NCBI RefSeq assembly: GCF_963583255.1
Contig: NC_084813.1
Coordinates: forward strand, 807,001 to 871,000
Reading direction: 5' to 3'
Source of the DNA: Pyrus communis
Lineage: Eukaryota > Streptophyta > Magnoliopsida > Rosales > Rosaceae
Length of the DNA: 64,000 nt
Shown: positions 33,667 to 45,921 of the stretch, piece after piece
Numbering within the stretch: position 1 is the first letter of the stretch
How the letters are laid out: each line of letters starts with the position of its first letter
Program-made: the position numbers and the translations under genes
Notes under the pieces: generated by a model
Seen by the model: only the letters and a program-made list of their open reading frames with translations
Database searches by the model: none
Told to the model about the DNA's origin: nothing

Positions 33667-36600
33667 ATGTCTGAGCTCACAGGTTCTATCCCAGCCGCTA
33701 ATTCTATTTCTTTTAGGTTATTTTCGATAATCTCCGTGATTAGGTCAATTGCTGAAGTGAGCACTCAGTTGAATATTTGATTAGTTGAAGCTTAATTGTG
33801 TCTATTTAATTATTTAATTGTCGTTTGTTTTTTTCGAGTTTTCCATTACATTTTAGTGAGTAAGCTTTTGGGCTTGCTGCTAGTAGTAGAAGGCGAAGAG
33901 GGTATTCTTAAAGAGTAATTTTTGTAACCTTTTGTTTGGATGTCGAGAAAAGTAACAAAAACGAGGCAAAATAATTGGTGTGTGTTTTGCCCCTTCTTAG
34001 AAAAGACATTCAATTAGGGCTCAGTTAGTGAGGAATTTTTTAATTTCTTCGTTCATTCGGTATAATTTGCGTTAGCCAATTAGCCCAAAATTGGTAACAA
34101 GTTTAGAGCTTTTTGTATTCTGCGAACGTGAGTTGTTTTTTATAGGTGTATTAGAACTCTAATTTGGAATTAACAATGCAGGAATATTGAGCAAGGTGCA
34201 ATGGTTGTTGATGAATCAGTTGCTTGTGTTTTGTTATGTGATATCCATCACTGAAGCGAGTGAACACTATGATCTACTCAAGGGACCATCAGTATCTCCA
34301 TCGAGTGCACCTTTGGCTGCAACAGTGTCCCACTCCCATAGACGCTGGCAAAAACATTTCTTGCCACGTGCTGCACCGGTATCTCCCGCTCACCCTCCTT
34401 TTTATGGTCCCTTGATAACTGCTGGTCATCCCCCTACAGCTTCTCGATTGTCAAAGCCGTCAATGAAGAGGGATGGCTTGGCACCTCCCCTTGCTGGCTT
34501 TAAGAATATCGCCCCAACACAGTCGAGTGCTGGTACAATTCCTTCTGGTTTAGCACAGCCCCCGCTCACTCCTTCCGTTTCCAGTAAGTTACACTCTGGA
34601 CTGTATTCTTATAGCCCCTTTTATTTATTTGCAAATTCAATCATTTCAATTACTACTTTACCATGAAAGAAGTAAGATAATCATTAATATGCTTAGATTT
34701 TTGCCCTTCTACGTATATGTTTTACGTGCGTGTGTGTTATGTACATGTGTGTGGAGTAGATTGTTGCAAGTGTTTTGGAGTGGTGTGGAATCTAGCCAAG
34801 AAACTATGACAGTGTCTCTCTTTGTTGACTGCGAACTTATTTGGTATGGGGGAGAAGAAGAAGGCTATTACACTTTGATGATGTGGAATTTTGGCTTCTA
34901 TTTCAATTATTTGGATAGAATGGAGCAAAATGACATTTGAAAAGAGGATGAACGATGTGGTTACGTTTTGGAGAGTCAAATATTAAGTCTCTCTTTAAGC
35001 CTTTTTAAGCAATTTAGGGAGATTTCTTTTGGTACACATCTTAATTGGGTGGGAGTCTTGATTTGGTGTTTTTTTTTTTTTTCTTTTTTTTTTTTTGGTT
35101 TGTTAGGCACTGGTTGTTGTGCTTCCTTGATGGATTTCTTATCCATCTTTCACTGTATTATGTACTTTCTTTTTTTCCTAAAATTCTATGTATGTTTTGA
35201 AGTTATTTACTTGTAATGAAGCAGTAGAAGTCTTAATTTCATATTAAAGTATAATGTAATTGTGCTGAAACTGACAAAGGTGTTTTTTCATTCCTTCCAG
35301 ACTGTTGCAAACCAGACATGGTACTGAGACGGGGAAGTCAGGGTTGCCAATGTGCTTATCCCATAAAGCTTGACATTCTCCTCCTAAATGTTTCACAAAA
35401 TCGTAACTGGAATCTTTTTCTTGAAGAACTAGCTTCCGAGCTTCATTTGCAAGTTTCTCAAATAGAGCTGATTAACTTTTATGTACTCGGATTATCAAGA
35501 TTAAATATTTCAATGGATATTACTCCTAGTTCAGGACTCGGTTTCTCTGCAAGCGATGCGTCTGCAATAAACTCTTCTCTTGTCATGCACAAGGTTAAAT
35601 TGAACCCTGCATTAGTGGGCGATTACAAACTCCTCAATATAACTTGGTTTAAGCCTCCACCTCCTTCTCATGGTAATTCTGTCATGTTACCCGAATATTT
35701 TAGAATCTTCTATACTTGTATATGGCTGCACTATGATGTCAATCTTTATGGTGATATGACTGCAATATTTTACATTCTAAATGGTTATATCGTTGTTCTT
35801 TTAATTGATAGTAACAGTTTTGAAATAGGTAATTTTGTGCCATCTGCATCAAGTTAACTGTCTGTTTGCTTTTACCATACAGTATATTGTGTGTGTGTTA
35901 GCGTGCGTGTGTCTGTATAGCAATAGTTTATTGCACTATCAAAGATGTGTGTGCGCGCTCACTGCGTGTGTGGTGTGCACCATGTGCATGTGTACGGTGA
36001 GCGCCATGTACGTGTGTGCGGTGTGTGCATCTGTGTGTGCGTCTGTGTTGTTCAAACTGTGAAAGGGTAGAGCAATAATTTATTTCACTACTAATGATGT
36101 TGAATGCTTTATTTTAATAGTCGGCTTACTTGCTTCAAGGAAGTTAACTCGCTTGTATGAATATTAACATGCTCTTCTTTCTTTTCTTTTGTAAGCTCCT
36201 GTTATTGCTGCATCACCAGTGGAAGCCCCAGCAAATCCATCCCCGACTGGTACATCCTTAAGTGCTTCAGATAAAGGGAGGCATTCAAATTGGAATCTCA
36301 TTATTGGTATTGGCGTTGGCATACTGTTCATTGCCATTATATCTGTGCTCATACTTTGTTTGTGCACATTCCGTCGAGAGAAGACTAAAGCTTCTCCTAT
36401 AGAAACAGGTATGTGTTTCAATTGTCAGATTTGTACATTTTCTTGTTTTTTTTTTAGGTCCCAATATTTGCCCATAATTTTCGGTATTATCCTGTTCTTA
36501 ACACTTTCAGAGTATGCAGTCACGATGATATTTTCACCACTATAATATTCTTGTAAATTCTTGCTACATAAAATTAAAAGTAAATGTAAATTATACCTTA

Positions 36601-38536
36601 TTTGTGCGAGTATGTCTGTAAATAAATTTAGTTAAAGCTTTTAAATTAGTTGTGTTTTCAATTATCTAAATCCAGGTAACCAGCTGAAGAAAAAAATATT
36701 AGGGTCTTATGAAAAAATGTTGCTTGAAACACCAAGAACAGAAACCTGAAATAGATTTTTACTGATTTTTTTTTTTTTTTTTTTTTTTTTTGAAATAAAC
36801 TTGAATTTGTCTGTTCTGCATGATATAGTACCGGGTTCCTTTTGAAGTTGTTTATTTCATGCCTTTTTTCCTCCTTTTTCCTCTTGGCATTTTTCAGCCC
36901 CTGAAAAGCAGATGACTGTTGATACAGTACCAGCAGTAGGACCTTTACCTCACCCAAGCAGCATTCGATTTCTGGCATATGAAGAACTTAAACAAGCAAC
37001 AAACAACTTTGAACCTGCAAGCATACTCGGAGAGGGTGGTTTTGGCAAGGTGTTCAAGGGTGTCTTAAGTGATGGTACAGCTGTAGCAATTAAAAGACTT
37101 ACCAATGGAGGGCAACAGGGCGATAAGGAGTTCTTGGTTGAGGTTGAAATGCTGAGCAGGCTGCACCATCGTAATCTGGTGAAACTTGTGGGTTACTATA
37201 GCAGTCGTGACTCTTCACAAAACTTACTTTGCTATGAGCTTGTACCAAATGGAAGCTTGGAGGCCTGGCTCCATGGTAATTTCTCGGATCACATATTGCC
37301 ATGTGCCATTTAAAGTTTACTGTTTCTTTTAAATTTATGCATTTAATTGTTTAGTTTTGGGAGTAGCAGGTCAAAATGGAAACATTTTACATCTTAATCA
37401 TACCTTTTCTTTCCCCATATGCATTACTGATACCTCTCACTCACTCCCCATCTCAGGTCCACTGGGAGTAAATTGTCCTTTGGATTGGGACACCCGAATG
37501 AAAATTGCACTTGATGCTGCCAGAGGACTTGCTTACCTGCATGAGGACTCACAACCTTGTGTCATCCACAGAGATTTTAAAGCATCTAATATATTGCTTG
37601 AGAACAACTTTCATGCTAAAGTTGCTGATTTTGGCCTGGCTAAACAGGCGCCTGAAGGCAGAGCAAACTATCTTTCAACTCGTGTGATGGGAACATTCGG
37701 GTTGGTTTTGATTTCTCCCCTCCTTAACCTCGTCGTTTCCACCATTTAGAATGCACTAAGATGTAAACTATTTGATTTTACAGGTATGTGGCTCCAGAGT
37801 ACGCCATGACTGGACACCTACTTGTTAAAAGTGATGTTTACAGTTATGGGGTTGTCCTTCTTGAGTTACTCACTGGAAGAAAGCCTGTAGATATGTCACA
37901 GCCAGCCGGACAGGAGAATCTTGTCACTTGGGTTAGTATTATTCATACATTGCTCCCCTCATTCTAATGTTTCAAAATGACCATTTATCTTGATCGGATT
38001 TAACGTAACACGCATACTATTCTTTAGGGAAAAGAAAGAGCAGAAAAAATAAGCGATAAATGCGTAACCTTTTTCTCATGTGCAAAATGATACTCAATTG
38101 GTATTTTTCCATTATAATGTCGGAATGGAAAGTGAGATGTGTGGGTTTTCTGTTCCAGTCAAGGCCAATTCTTAGAGACAAGGATAGGCTGGATGAGCTC
38201 GCTGATCCAAGTCTTGAAGGAAAGTACCCAACGGAAGATTTTGTACGAGTTTGCACGATTGCAGCGGCTTGTGTTGCTCCTGAGGCAAGCCAACGCCCTA
38301 CGATGGGTGAAGTGGTACAATCACTGAAGATGGTGCAACGAATCACAGAATATCAGGATTCCATGTTAACCTCTTCCACTACCCGACCCAATAACAGGCA
38401 GTCTTCAACTACCTACGAATCCGATGTGTCATCTTCAATGTTCTCTTCTGGTCCTTACTCTGGTCTAAGTGGCTTTGATAATGACAACGGCTCTCGAGCA
38501 GCAGTGTTCTCTGAAGATCTTCACGAAGGACGATGA
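33667..38536 (+). CDS. ALE2-like receptor-like serine/threonine protein kinase
   Basis: This is a plasma-membrane receptor kinase of the ALE2/At4g02010-like group; ALE2 itself acts in epidermis and cuticle formation. The CDS joins 33667-33682, 34182-34583, 35301-35672, 36196-36408, 36898-37275, 37457-37700, 37784-37931 and 38159-38536. Phases close to 717 codons with the stop. Order: hydrophobic signal segment ([19 protein letters not shown]), Ser/Pro-rich ectodomain, conserved [17 protein letters not shown] domain, second Pro/Ala stretch, TM helix ([20 protein letters not shown]). The kinase has [34 protein letters not shown], and the tail ends SEDLHEGR. All catalytic residues are present. 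The start lies in a 16-bp first exon chosen because splicing joins it in frame; an internal Met at exon 2 is the alternative. Its last exon is duplicated downstream. Confidence 0.92.
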
Positions 38537-39429
38537 TTACTTAACAGAAGTCTACGTTCTGTTCAAAGTACCCTAAACTTTCCGGTATAGCAACTTAGGA
38601 GCAGTCCCCTGTTGATTTTTTATGGGTCAGGTGGTGTAATTGTGATTTTTGTTGGGGGGAAGGGGGGAGTGTCTTTTTATAGTCCCTTGTGTGTGGGGAA
38701 ACCGCTGTCCAATATTCCTCTGGGCAGCGGTTCCCAGCACGATGGATGAAATTTTGTATATTCCTTGTAAGCTTGTTTCATGAAATTGGGGTTAAAAAGT
38801 TTCGTGTTTATTTATTTTCCTCGTCTTTCAAATTCATGTTCTCTCATGCACTCGTTCAAAACTACCCCTATGCAGCAACACCCACTTGCCACATTTTCTA
38901 TATCACATCTTTATAGAAGTAGGGCTGATCAACACTAATGAGTCACATATCTATTGAAGAGGTAGTATAAATATGGTAAGAGTAACATTCCTCTTATTAA
39001 TTAAAGTTTGACGTTTTAATCCATTAAATTAAAGAACTAAAAATGATACGTTTACCACATATTTGTATCATCATTACAACAAAAATGAAACTCACATGTG
39101 TTGGTGTGCCCTTTTATACCACCTCTCCAATAAAAATAGGGTCTATTTGGAGTTGTAAAAATTATTATCACTATATAAATTTCTTAAATTCTATTAAATT
39201 AATAAAAGCCCAGTTTACATTTTTAGGTAGTTATATGAAGCTAATTTTGGGTATACTATTTTAGATCCTATGTTTTGATTGGAAGATCGATCAATATAAA
39301 AGTATATCACTTAAAAATTGAGAAAGTACTTAAAAAATATAATGAAAATAGCTTCAAATTCTTGTATTTTAATAAAAAAATCACGTACTAACTTTATTTA
39401 ATGATAAAGATAAAAGAATAATTAAAAAA

Positions 39430-39610
39430 AAAATCCATCTTGCACTGGCCCGCGTACCCCACCCCCAACAACCCCCCCCCCCCCCCCACCACCCTCCTCC
39501 TCCTCCTCCTCCTCCTCCTACACTCCACTTTTTTCTCCCCCCCCCCCCCCCCCGCCCCCTCCCCTCCCCTCCCCTCCCCTCCTACACTCCACTTTTTTCT
39601 CCCACCTTTT
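39430..39610. repeat. C-rich/CCT polypyrimidine tract
   Basis: Runs of 16-18 C, (CCT)8-9 and (CCCCT)4-5 lie on the + strand, with CTACACTCCACTTTTTTCTC repeated twice. The complement has long G-runs able to form non-B DNA. Frames across it are low complexity and not genes. Confidence 0.95.
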
Positions 39611-39760
39611 TCTCCCATTGTTAGCTACCCATCGCCAGCTACATTAATAGATTTATTTATTTATATATTTTTTTTTGTTTAAAATAAGAAAAATACTTCA
39701 AATTGAATTACATTCTCTAGTTTTATTTTTGTGGTGTTGTTTCCCAATAGTAGTTATGAT

Positions 39761-39917
39761 GACGAGAAACATTTCAATGTGCCCGGGTGGTACACTCTAT
39801 ATAAGTTATGAGATTCGAGTGTTAAAAAATTAATAACATAAAAACTAAAATTTTTCACCACTTACATAATAACACGTGATATATCATTTGTGTTACGGGC
39901 ACAAGGGAAAATTTCTC
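39761..39917. mobile_element. Short MITE (GAGAAA-ended family)
   Basis: The termini GAGAAACATTTCAATGTGCC and GGCACAAGGGAAAATTTCTC are imperfect inverted repeats, with GGTGGTACAC against GTGTTACGGG just inside. It is related to the element at 44899-45067. Confidence 0.7.
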
Positions 39918-40139
39918 CAAGATGACACCCAAGCTCAAGAAATTGGATGGAGAGCTACATTTATTATTGTACGTATGTAAAAAAATGTGACGAAATTTTA
40001 ATTTGGTAATACAGCTTTTTAAATATAATTACTGAGAACATAATGTTCTCAATGTTTTGATCTAAATAATCACTTATGAGTTCACAGTTTTCGGCGCAAT
40101 GGGTGCTTTTACATGACCAAAAAGGGTCTAAGTTTAAAA

Positions 40140-40700
40140 CCTTATGAAACTGAATCAAGAATTAACCACTATTTATAAAACTTCACCAATAAGTAGACAC
40201 TATTCATGAAACTAAACTAATAAGTAAACACTAATTATGAAATTGGACAAGTAAGTAGACATTATTTATGAAACGAAAACAAAAATTAGGCATTATTTCC
40301 AAAACTAAACTAATAGGTGGAAACTATTTATGAAACTAGACTATACACTATTTGTGAAACTGGAGTAAGAACTAGACAATATTTATGAAACATAACCAAG
40401 AATTATGCACTATTTATGAAAGTGAACCAATAACTAGATACTATTTATGAAACCAGACCAAGAAATAGACACTATTTATAAAATAATACCAATTACAATA
40501 CATTATTTATGAAATTGAATCCAATAACTAGGCAATATTTTATGAAACATGAACAAGAACTAGACACTATTTATGAAAGTGGACAAAAAAACTAGGCTCC
40601 ATTTATGAATTTGGACCAATAAATCCGTTCATTTTCATAAATAGTGCAGTTTTGTAAATAATATTCAGTTTCATAAATAGTGTTAAGTTTCATAAACAGT
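40140..40700. repeat. Minisatellite with ~32-bp units and a terminal inversion
   Basis: At least a dozen degenerate units of CACTATTTATGAAACTGGAC, CAAGAACTAGA run to about 40,620. The last units (40,635-40,710) read TTTCATAAATAGTG, the reverse complement. The tract is non-coding. Confidence 0.85.
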
Positions 40701-41557
40701 GTCTCGTCAGGTTTTTATTTTTTATTTTTTTAATTGTGTCATTTTCATTAAAATTTAATTTGTTTTGTCCTTTTTATTAAAATTTAAGGAGTTTTCATTA
40801 AAATTTAATTCTTTTTCATTAAATAAGTTATAAAATAATTTTTTGTTAAAATAAACTTAGCCGAAACCCATTTTCATAAAACTTTCCTTTTTTAACTCCT
40901 TAAAGATTTGAGATTGGATAGTGATTGCAAATAAGAAATATACTTCAAATGAAATAGTCATGACCGTCATGCTTGACCACGACTAAGCAAGCCAAAATCT
41001 AATCGAAGTGATCGCCGCTCACCAAGGAGAGTATTAAACACGCCGTCTATATATTATTATATAAGTAGATAAATATTTTATAAAAAAAACTTATATCTAC
41101 ATATAACATACTACCTTATATTATTTTTCAAAAAATTCACAATTGATGCCGGGTCAAGGAATATTTTTCTTTTTCCAATCAAGATGGCGAACAATTCAAA
41201 CTTAAATTATATATAAATTTATTTGAGAATAAGATTCAACTTTAAAACCTATAAAATTATAAGATTACAGTCACATATGACAAACCACAAGTTATACGAC
41301 AATTTCTGTCACCAACACTAATTGCATGTAATTTTGCTAATATCATAAGCATATAGTCCAACGTTGTCCGGCAACGTCACGTAGTCCATCAAGCCATACA
41401 CCTGCACAATAAATTAACCGCCGAAATTTAGAATCTTTTGAATTATCATAAAATCTTTGCAAATTTTAGTCAATGTTGTTCAACATATGCAAAACTCGGC
41501 CGACAATTGCAATTTTTGTACTCTCCTCTCTTTTTTCTCTTTGTTGTGTAGTTTCTC

Positions 41558-41967
41558 TTACATCTTATTCGTCGTCAGCGACGCCGGCGGCGGCGGAGGA
41601 GAAAATAAGGAAGACAGCGCAATCCCTCTGGCAATCTCCCTCAGCAAAAACTTCTGAATCTTTCCGGTGGAAGTCTTGGGAAGCTCGTCCTTAAACACCA
41701 CCGTTTTGGGCACCATGAAGTGCGGCAGCTTCTTCCGGCAAAACTCCAGGATCTCCTTCTCAGTCGGCTTTGGAGTGACGTCACTCTTCAAGCTCACGAA
41801 CGCGCACGGCGTCTCCCCCCAAAACTCGTCGGGCCTTGCCACGACCGCCGCCTCGTTGACAGCTGGGTTCGCTTATAGCACTGACTCGACCTCCACGCTG
41901 CTCATGTTCTCACCCCCGCTTATATAATAAGATCCTTGGATGATTGGATCTGTCCTTGATTTCCAAA
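41558..41967 (-). pseudogene. Truncated acyl-activating enzyme copy
   Basis: This matches the 3' quarter of the intact gene at 47298-48989. The last ~95 codons are open ([37 protein letters not shown]; end TTNKM). Upstream, a codon change makes a TAA where the intact gene has the Tyr of YANPAV. A small insertion (CTTGGATGATTGGATC) disrupts the frame near 41,940, and homology ends abruptly at 41967. The adenylation domain with the AMP-binding P-loop is absent, so it is non-functional. It was created by the tandem duplication breakpoint. Confidence 0.92.
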
Positions 41968-41968
41968 A

Positions 41969-44182
41969 AACAGGCAGTCTTCAACTACCTACGAATCCGA
42001 TATGTCATCTTCAATGTTCTCTTCTGGTCCTTACTGTGGTCTAAGTGCCTTTGATAATGACAACGTCTCTCGAGCAGCGGTGTTCTCTGCGGATCTTTAC
42101 ACTACTAGAAATTTTGACTTTACCGACAAAATTAATTTGTCTGCAAAAGTCAACATTTGTCGCCAAAGTGTCTTTCTCGACGAAAAAGTTTGTTGGCAAT
42201 TTTGTCACGAAAAGCATGTTGCCTAAGAGTTTTTCCGACAAAATTTGATATTTTGTTGGCTAAGATTCAACTTTCCAACAAAATCTTTTTTGTCGGCATT
42301 TCCATCTTTCGACAAATATATTTGTCGGTACAAGCCTTTTTAGCCAACAAATAATACGTTTCAGCCTACAAAATGTGTTTTGTCGCTATGGCTATTTCGT
42401 CAGCACAATCTTCTCTCTCTCGACAAATTGGTTTTATCGGGAATACATTTAATTTATAAAAAAATAATAAATGTTTTAATGCTCAGCTATTACATATGCA
42501 TATCAAAATACAATACACAAAATCGTTAGGAAGTTATGTTTTATTGAATGATAAATGTTGAATGTACAAAAGCATATCTAGAGTGCTTAAACAAAAGCAT
42601 CATCGGTGAAATCACAAAAAAAAAATTGAAGGAATGTTACAAATGAACCAACCAAAATATATCAAAAATCACTCTGCCTGAAAATGTTAATACAAAAGAT
42701 CCCATTGCCCTGGTTCTCTTGTCCAAACTCTCATGTAACTCAAACTTGAACTTCTTGTATCAAACTAGCCATAAGTGTAGAGGTAGTCATAGTATTCATA
42801 AATTTTGGTGTCTATGTCAATGTTCACCTGAAAAAGAATAAAAGACGAAGGATAAATTTCAACACACATGGCAATTGAAAACAATTCAGACCATTCTAAA
42901 CAACAGCAACAAATTGTCTCCAAATCTAGTCTTACACATCAACTAATATGCAATTAAAATCATACCATCATAATTGATTTTAAAATACCTAATCTAAAGA
43001 GTTCATGGATTCTGATTTCTCAAATTCAGAGTAAGATAGCCTTGTTCATTATGTATTCCTAATAGCAAGTACCGGAAAACAGATTATAAATAATATTTCT
43101 ACTCACAGTGATATCTGTAATAAGGTATTTCTTTCTGTATCAAACTTGAATTTCACTTGCATCTTGGATGAGAAAGCATGTACCAGACGCATATATTCTT
43201 AGAGGCCAAGACAACAACTCATCCAAACCTTGCAATCAACATTTCAAACCACCTGCCATTTGAGAAGTTCTCTTTCTCTTCAATTCCTGAATAAGATGTA
43301 AATCACAATGAATAAAAGGAGGTACAAAAAGTTACACAATAATATATTTTTTTTATTTTTAATACAACGATATATTTACACTAAGAGGAGGGAGAGGCCA
43401 AAACACACAATGAACAATCTAATTTGACATCGAATTCGTTATACACAAGATTCGACCTAAGACCTCTCACTTACAAGTGAAGAAGAATACCACACACTGG
43501 GCTTGCACTTGTTTTAGCTTAATAAAGCCACGCATAAGCCAACCGCTGAACTTGCAACACCAAAACCCCCAAATAGTACCAGAATTTTTCAATGTGCAAG
43601 GAATATACAAAAAAAATAAACTTAAGCCAGTCAAGCTCCATCTCTCTAAAAAAAATCAAAATCCCTAAAATCAATTTACCGGATCCCTAAATCTAACAAT
43701 TTGAACAAATAATATAGCATCAATTGAGGGAAAAAAACAAGCAATAGGTGAATGCACAACACGCCTCAATCTTGTACTCCAAACATACCATCATTTTCAT
43801 ACCCAATCAAAATGTAAAATATATCATTCAATTTATACCCAATCCAAAAAAATAAGAAAAAAACAAACCATTCAATTCAATATCCAATTCGAGGTCAAGA
43901 ATCAAAATAGGACCAAAAACAGAACTCCACAGACAGTGAAGTTATCCAAATCTCCATCACATACCTTCTATTATCAAATTCGGCAAGGAATTTTGGGCCA
44001 CGCACTGCAACAACAAGGTGCACAATGATAAATATGAGAAAGGGAAAGAGACGAGCGACAAAGATGTGAGTGAGAGATGAGAAAGACCAATTGAAAGCCA
44101 CCTACCTTTCGAAGGAAAGATTGGAGTCCATGAGTGAAGGACGACAGAGCGAGAGAGGCGAGGCGGCGAGAGAGATGTGAAA

Positions 44183-44229
<47 letters not shown>

Positions 44230-44888
44230 TGTGATAGATTGAAAGAAGAGGAGCAGCGTGAAAGTTAAAGAGAGAGTTATCGCAATTTATTTCCTTAATT
44301 AATTAGGCTTAGGAATTTAAAAATCCCTAATTGTAAAAAATTTAATTCTGATTAGATTTAGAATTCAAATGTAAATTTAAAGAAGGCGGGAAAAATCCCA
44401 CCAAATCCTTACCCAACGAAGCCAAGTTCTTGGCGAAGAACTTCTCTACTGACAAAATATTTTGTGGGCAATAACACTAAGTCGTCTGGAAGAGTTTGCC
44501 CCAAAATCTTAACCATGGTACGCACGTTTAGTTGACAAAGCAAAAAAATTGTCGGGTGAAAGCTATTGTGCCGACAAACTCTAACTTAGTCGGCTTAGAA
44601 ATTGTCGGCAAAATAATATTTTCTAGTAGTGTCACGAAGGACGATGATTACTTTCCGGTATAGCAACTTAGGAGCAGTCCCCTGTTGATGATTTGAGTAT
44701 GGGTTAGGTGTTTTAATTGTGATTTTTGTCGAGGGGAAAAGGCAAGTTGCCTTTTTATAGTCCCTTGTGTGGGGGAACCGCCGTTCAAAATTCCTTTAGG
44801 CAGCGGCTCCCAGCACGGTGGATGAAATTTTGTATATTCCTTGTAAGCTTGTCTCATAAAATTGGGTTCAAAGATTTCGTGTTTATTT
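41969..44888 (+). pseudogene. Duplicated receptor-kinase last-exon end plus 3'UTR, split by CACTA
   Basis: 41969-42099 repeats the receptor-kinase C-terminal coding sequence from codons for [10 protein letters not shown] onward, with changes such as S-to-C in SGPYSG. The match resumes at 44632 (CACGAAGGACGATGA, end of the reading frame and stop) and continues through the 3'UTR to 44888. The CACTA element at 42100-44631 lies exactly between. No kinase domain is present. Confidence 0.92.
42100..44631. mobile_element. Non-autonomous CACTA (En/Spm) transposon
   Basis: A 2,532-bp element has 12-base perfect termini CACTACTAGAAA...TTTCTAGTAGTG. The 3-base flanks TTA and TCA fit a target duplication with one transition, since the intact receptor-kinase copy reads TCTTCACG here. 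Sub-terminal repeats of TTGTCGGC/CGACAAAA types crowd both ends, as expected for transposase-binding sites. No transposase frame is present. A GA microsatellite sits at 44188-44225. Confidence 0.93.
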
Positions 44889-44898
44889 TATTTCCTCG

Positions 44899-45067
44899 AG
44901 AAATTTTTTATTGTGACGAGAACACAAGTGGTACATCACGTATTTTTATGTAAGTGATGAGAAATTTTACTTTTTAAGTTATTAACTTTTTAACACACAT
45001 ATCCCACCAGTTGTATAGTGACACGTGGTGTACCACCTTGTGTGCCGGTTACACTGAAGAATCTCTC
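44899..45067. mobile_element. MITE with 9-10-bp target duplication
   Basis: The 169-bp element has imperfect inverted termini AGAAATTTTTTATTGTGACG and CGGTTACACTGAAGAATCTC and is flanked by TATTTCCTCG on both sides (44889-44898 and 45068-45077). The first duplication copy lacks it, which confirms insertion. The target-site length suggests Mutator-type mobilisation. Confidence 0.85.
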
Positions 45068-45100
45068 TATTTCCTCGTCTTTCAAATCCAGGTTCTCTCA

Positions 45101-45912
45101 GAGAAAATTTTCCACGATCCGGGCTTATTAGCTAACATGGAGTTCCACCAACCTTGAATTGACACCTATACACAGTTTAACAACAACCCACTGTTTAAAG
45201 ATAAAATATATATATATAGGGGTTTGGACCCACTCCTTCCTATCTCCCTTCCTCGAGAAACTGAAAGGCTTTTTATGAATCCAATGGCCAACCTTCTCTC
45301 TTCCTCAGCGGCCAGCCTTCTCTCTTGCTCTCCCTTCGCCTTCTCCATGCACATCGACAACCAAGCAATCTCTGACGAAACCATCCAAGATTTTTGCATT
45401 TACATTATTTAAAATTATAACTCAACAATTAATTTCAAAATTATGCCTTCTGTTTTAAAATCATATTTCAGTTGGGAAAAACTATAGAAGATGAAGATGG
45501 TCTCAAATTCATATTTCAGTTGGGTGATAAAGACTGGAGTTTTGTGTGGGTGTTCATAGTGGTGGGCTTGATGTGGTTGTTGGGTGGAGGGCATCAACAT
45601 CGAGTGGGTGATCTTGGTGGTGGCAATAGTGGACGTTCGAATGCAGGTGGTGGTGACGCTTTGGTTAGAGATTGCTTGGTTGTGCATAGAGATGGCGATG
45701 GAGAGGGAAGAGAGAAGGCCAGTGCTGTAGTGATGAAAATGCCTTTTTCTGAAGAAGGGAAAGAGGAAGAAGAAACTAGTGGGGCCCAAACCCCAATATG
45801 TTTTATTTTTAATTCTTAAACGGCGTGTTTTGTAAAAAATATTTACAGGTGTCAAGTCATTATGGGTAGAATTCAAGTCAGCTAATGAGCCTGAACAGTG
45901 AAAAAATTTCTC
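45101..45912. mobile_element. 812-bp foldback element with 9-bp target duplication
   Basis: It is flanked by GTTCTCTCA on both sides (45092-45100 and 45913-45921) and absent from the first duplication copy. Termini GAGAAAATTTTCCAC and GTGAAAAAATTTCTC are inverted. Longer inner arms are also inverted (CATGCACATCGACAACCAAG, CAATCTCT near 45347 against AGAGATTGCTTGG near 45670). A Mutator-type foldback is likely. Frames inside it are probably by-products of the arms. Confidence 0.85.
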
Positions 45913-45921
45913 GTTCTCTCA

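Larger units (their letters stand above)
38393..41967. repeat. Tandem duplication, first copy
   Basis: This unit runs from inside the last exon of the receptor kinase, through its 3'UTR and the spacer, into the acyl-activating enzyme coding sequence. It is followed directly by a second copy (41969-47697). Matching landmarks include CGAATCCGATGTGTCATCTT, the 3'UTR CAACTTAGGAGCAGTCCCCT, the TGGAAGATCGATCAATATA spacer and GATGCCGGGTCAAGGAA. Copy one has about 1.55 kb extra (about 39,340-40,888) with the C-rich tract, a MITE and a minisatellite. Confidence 0.9.

Noticed and set aside
39440..39682. A Pro/Leu-rich protein
   Set aside because: It is a translation of C-homopolymer and CCT repeats.
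40140..40700. CRISPR-like array
   Set aside because: The units are contiguous degenerate repeats without unique spacers in a plant nuclear context. It is a minisatellite.
41558..41967. A second active acyl-activating enzyme
   Set aside because: It lacks the adenylation domain, has an in-frame stop and an insertion, and ends at the duplication junction.
45472..45819. A 115-residue Gly-rich protein
   Set aside because: It spans the arm and loop of a foldback element and has no recognisable domain. It is mentioned as a possibility only in the findings.
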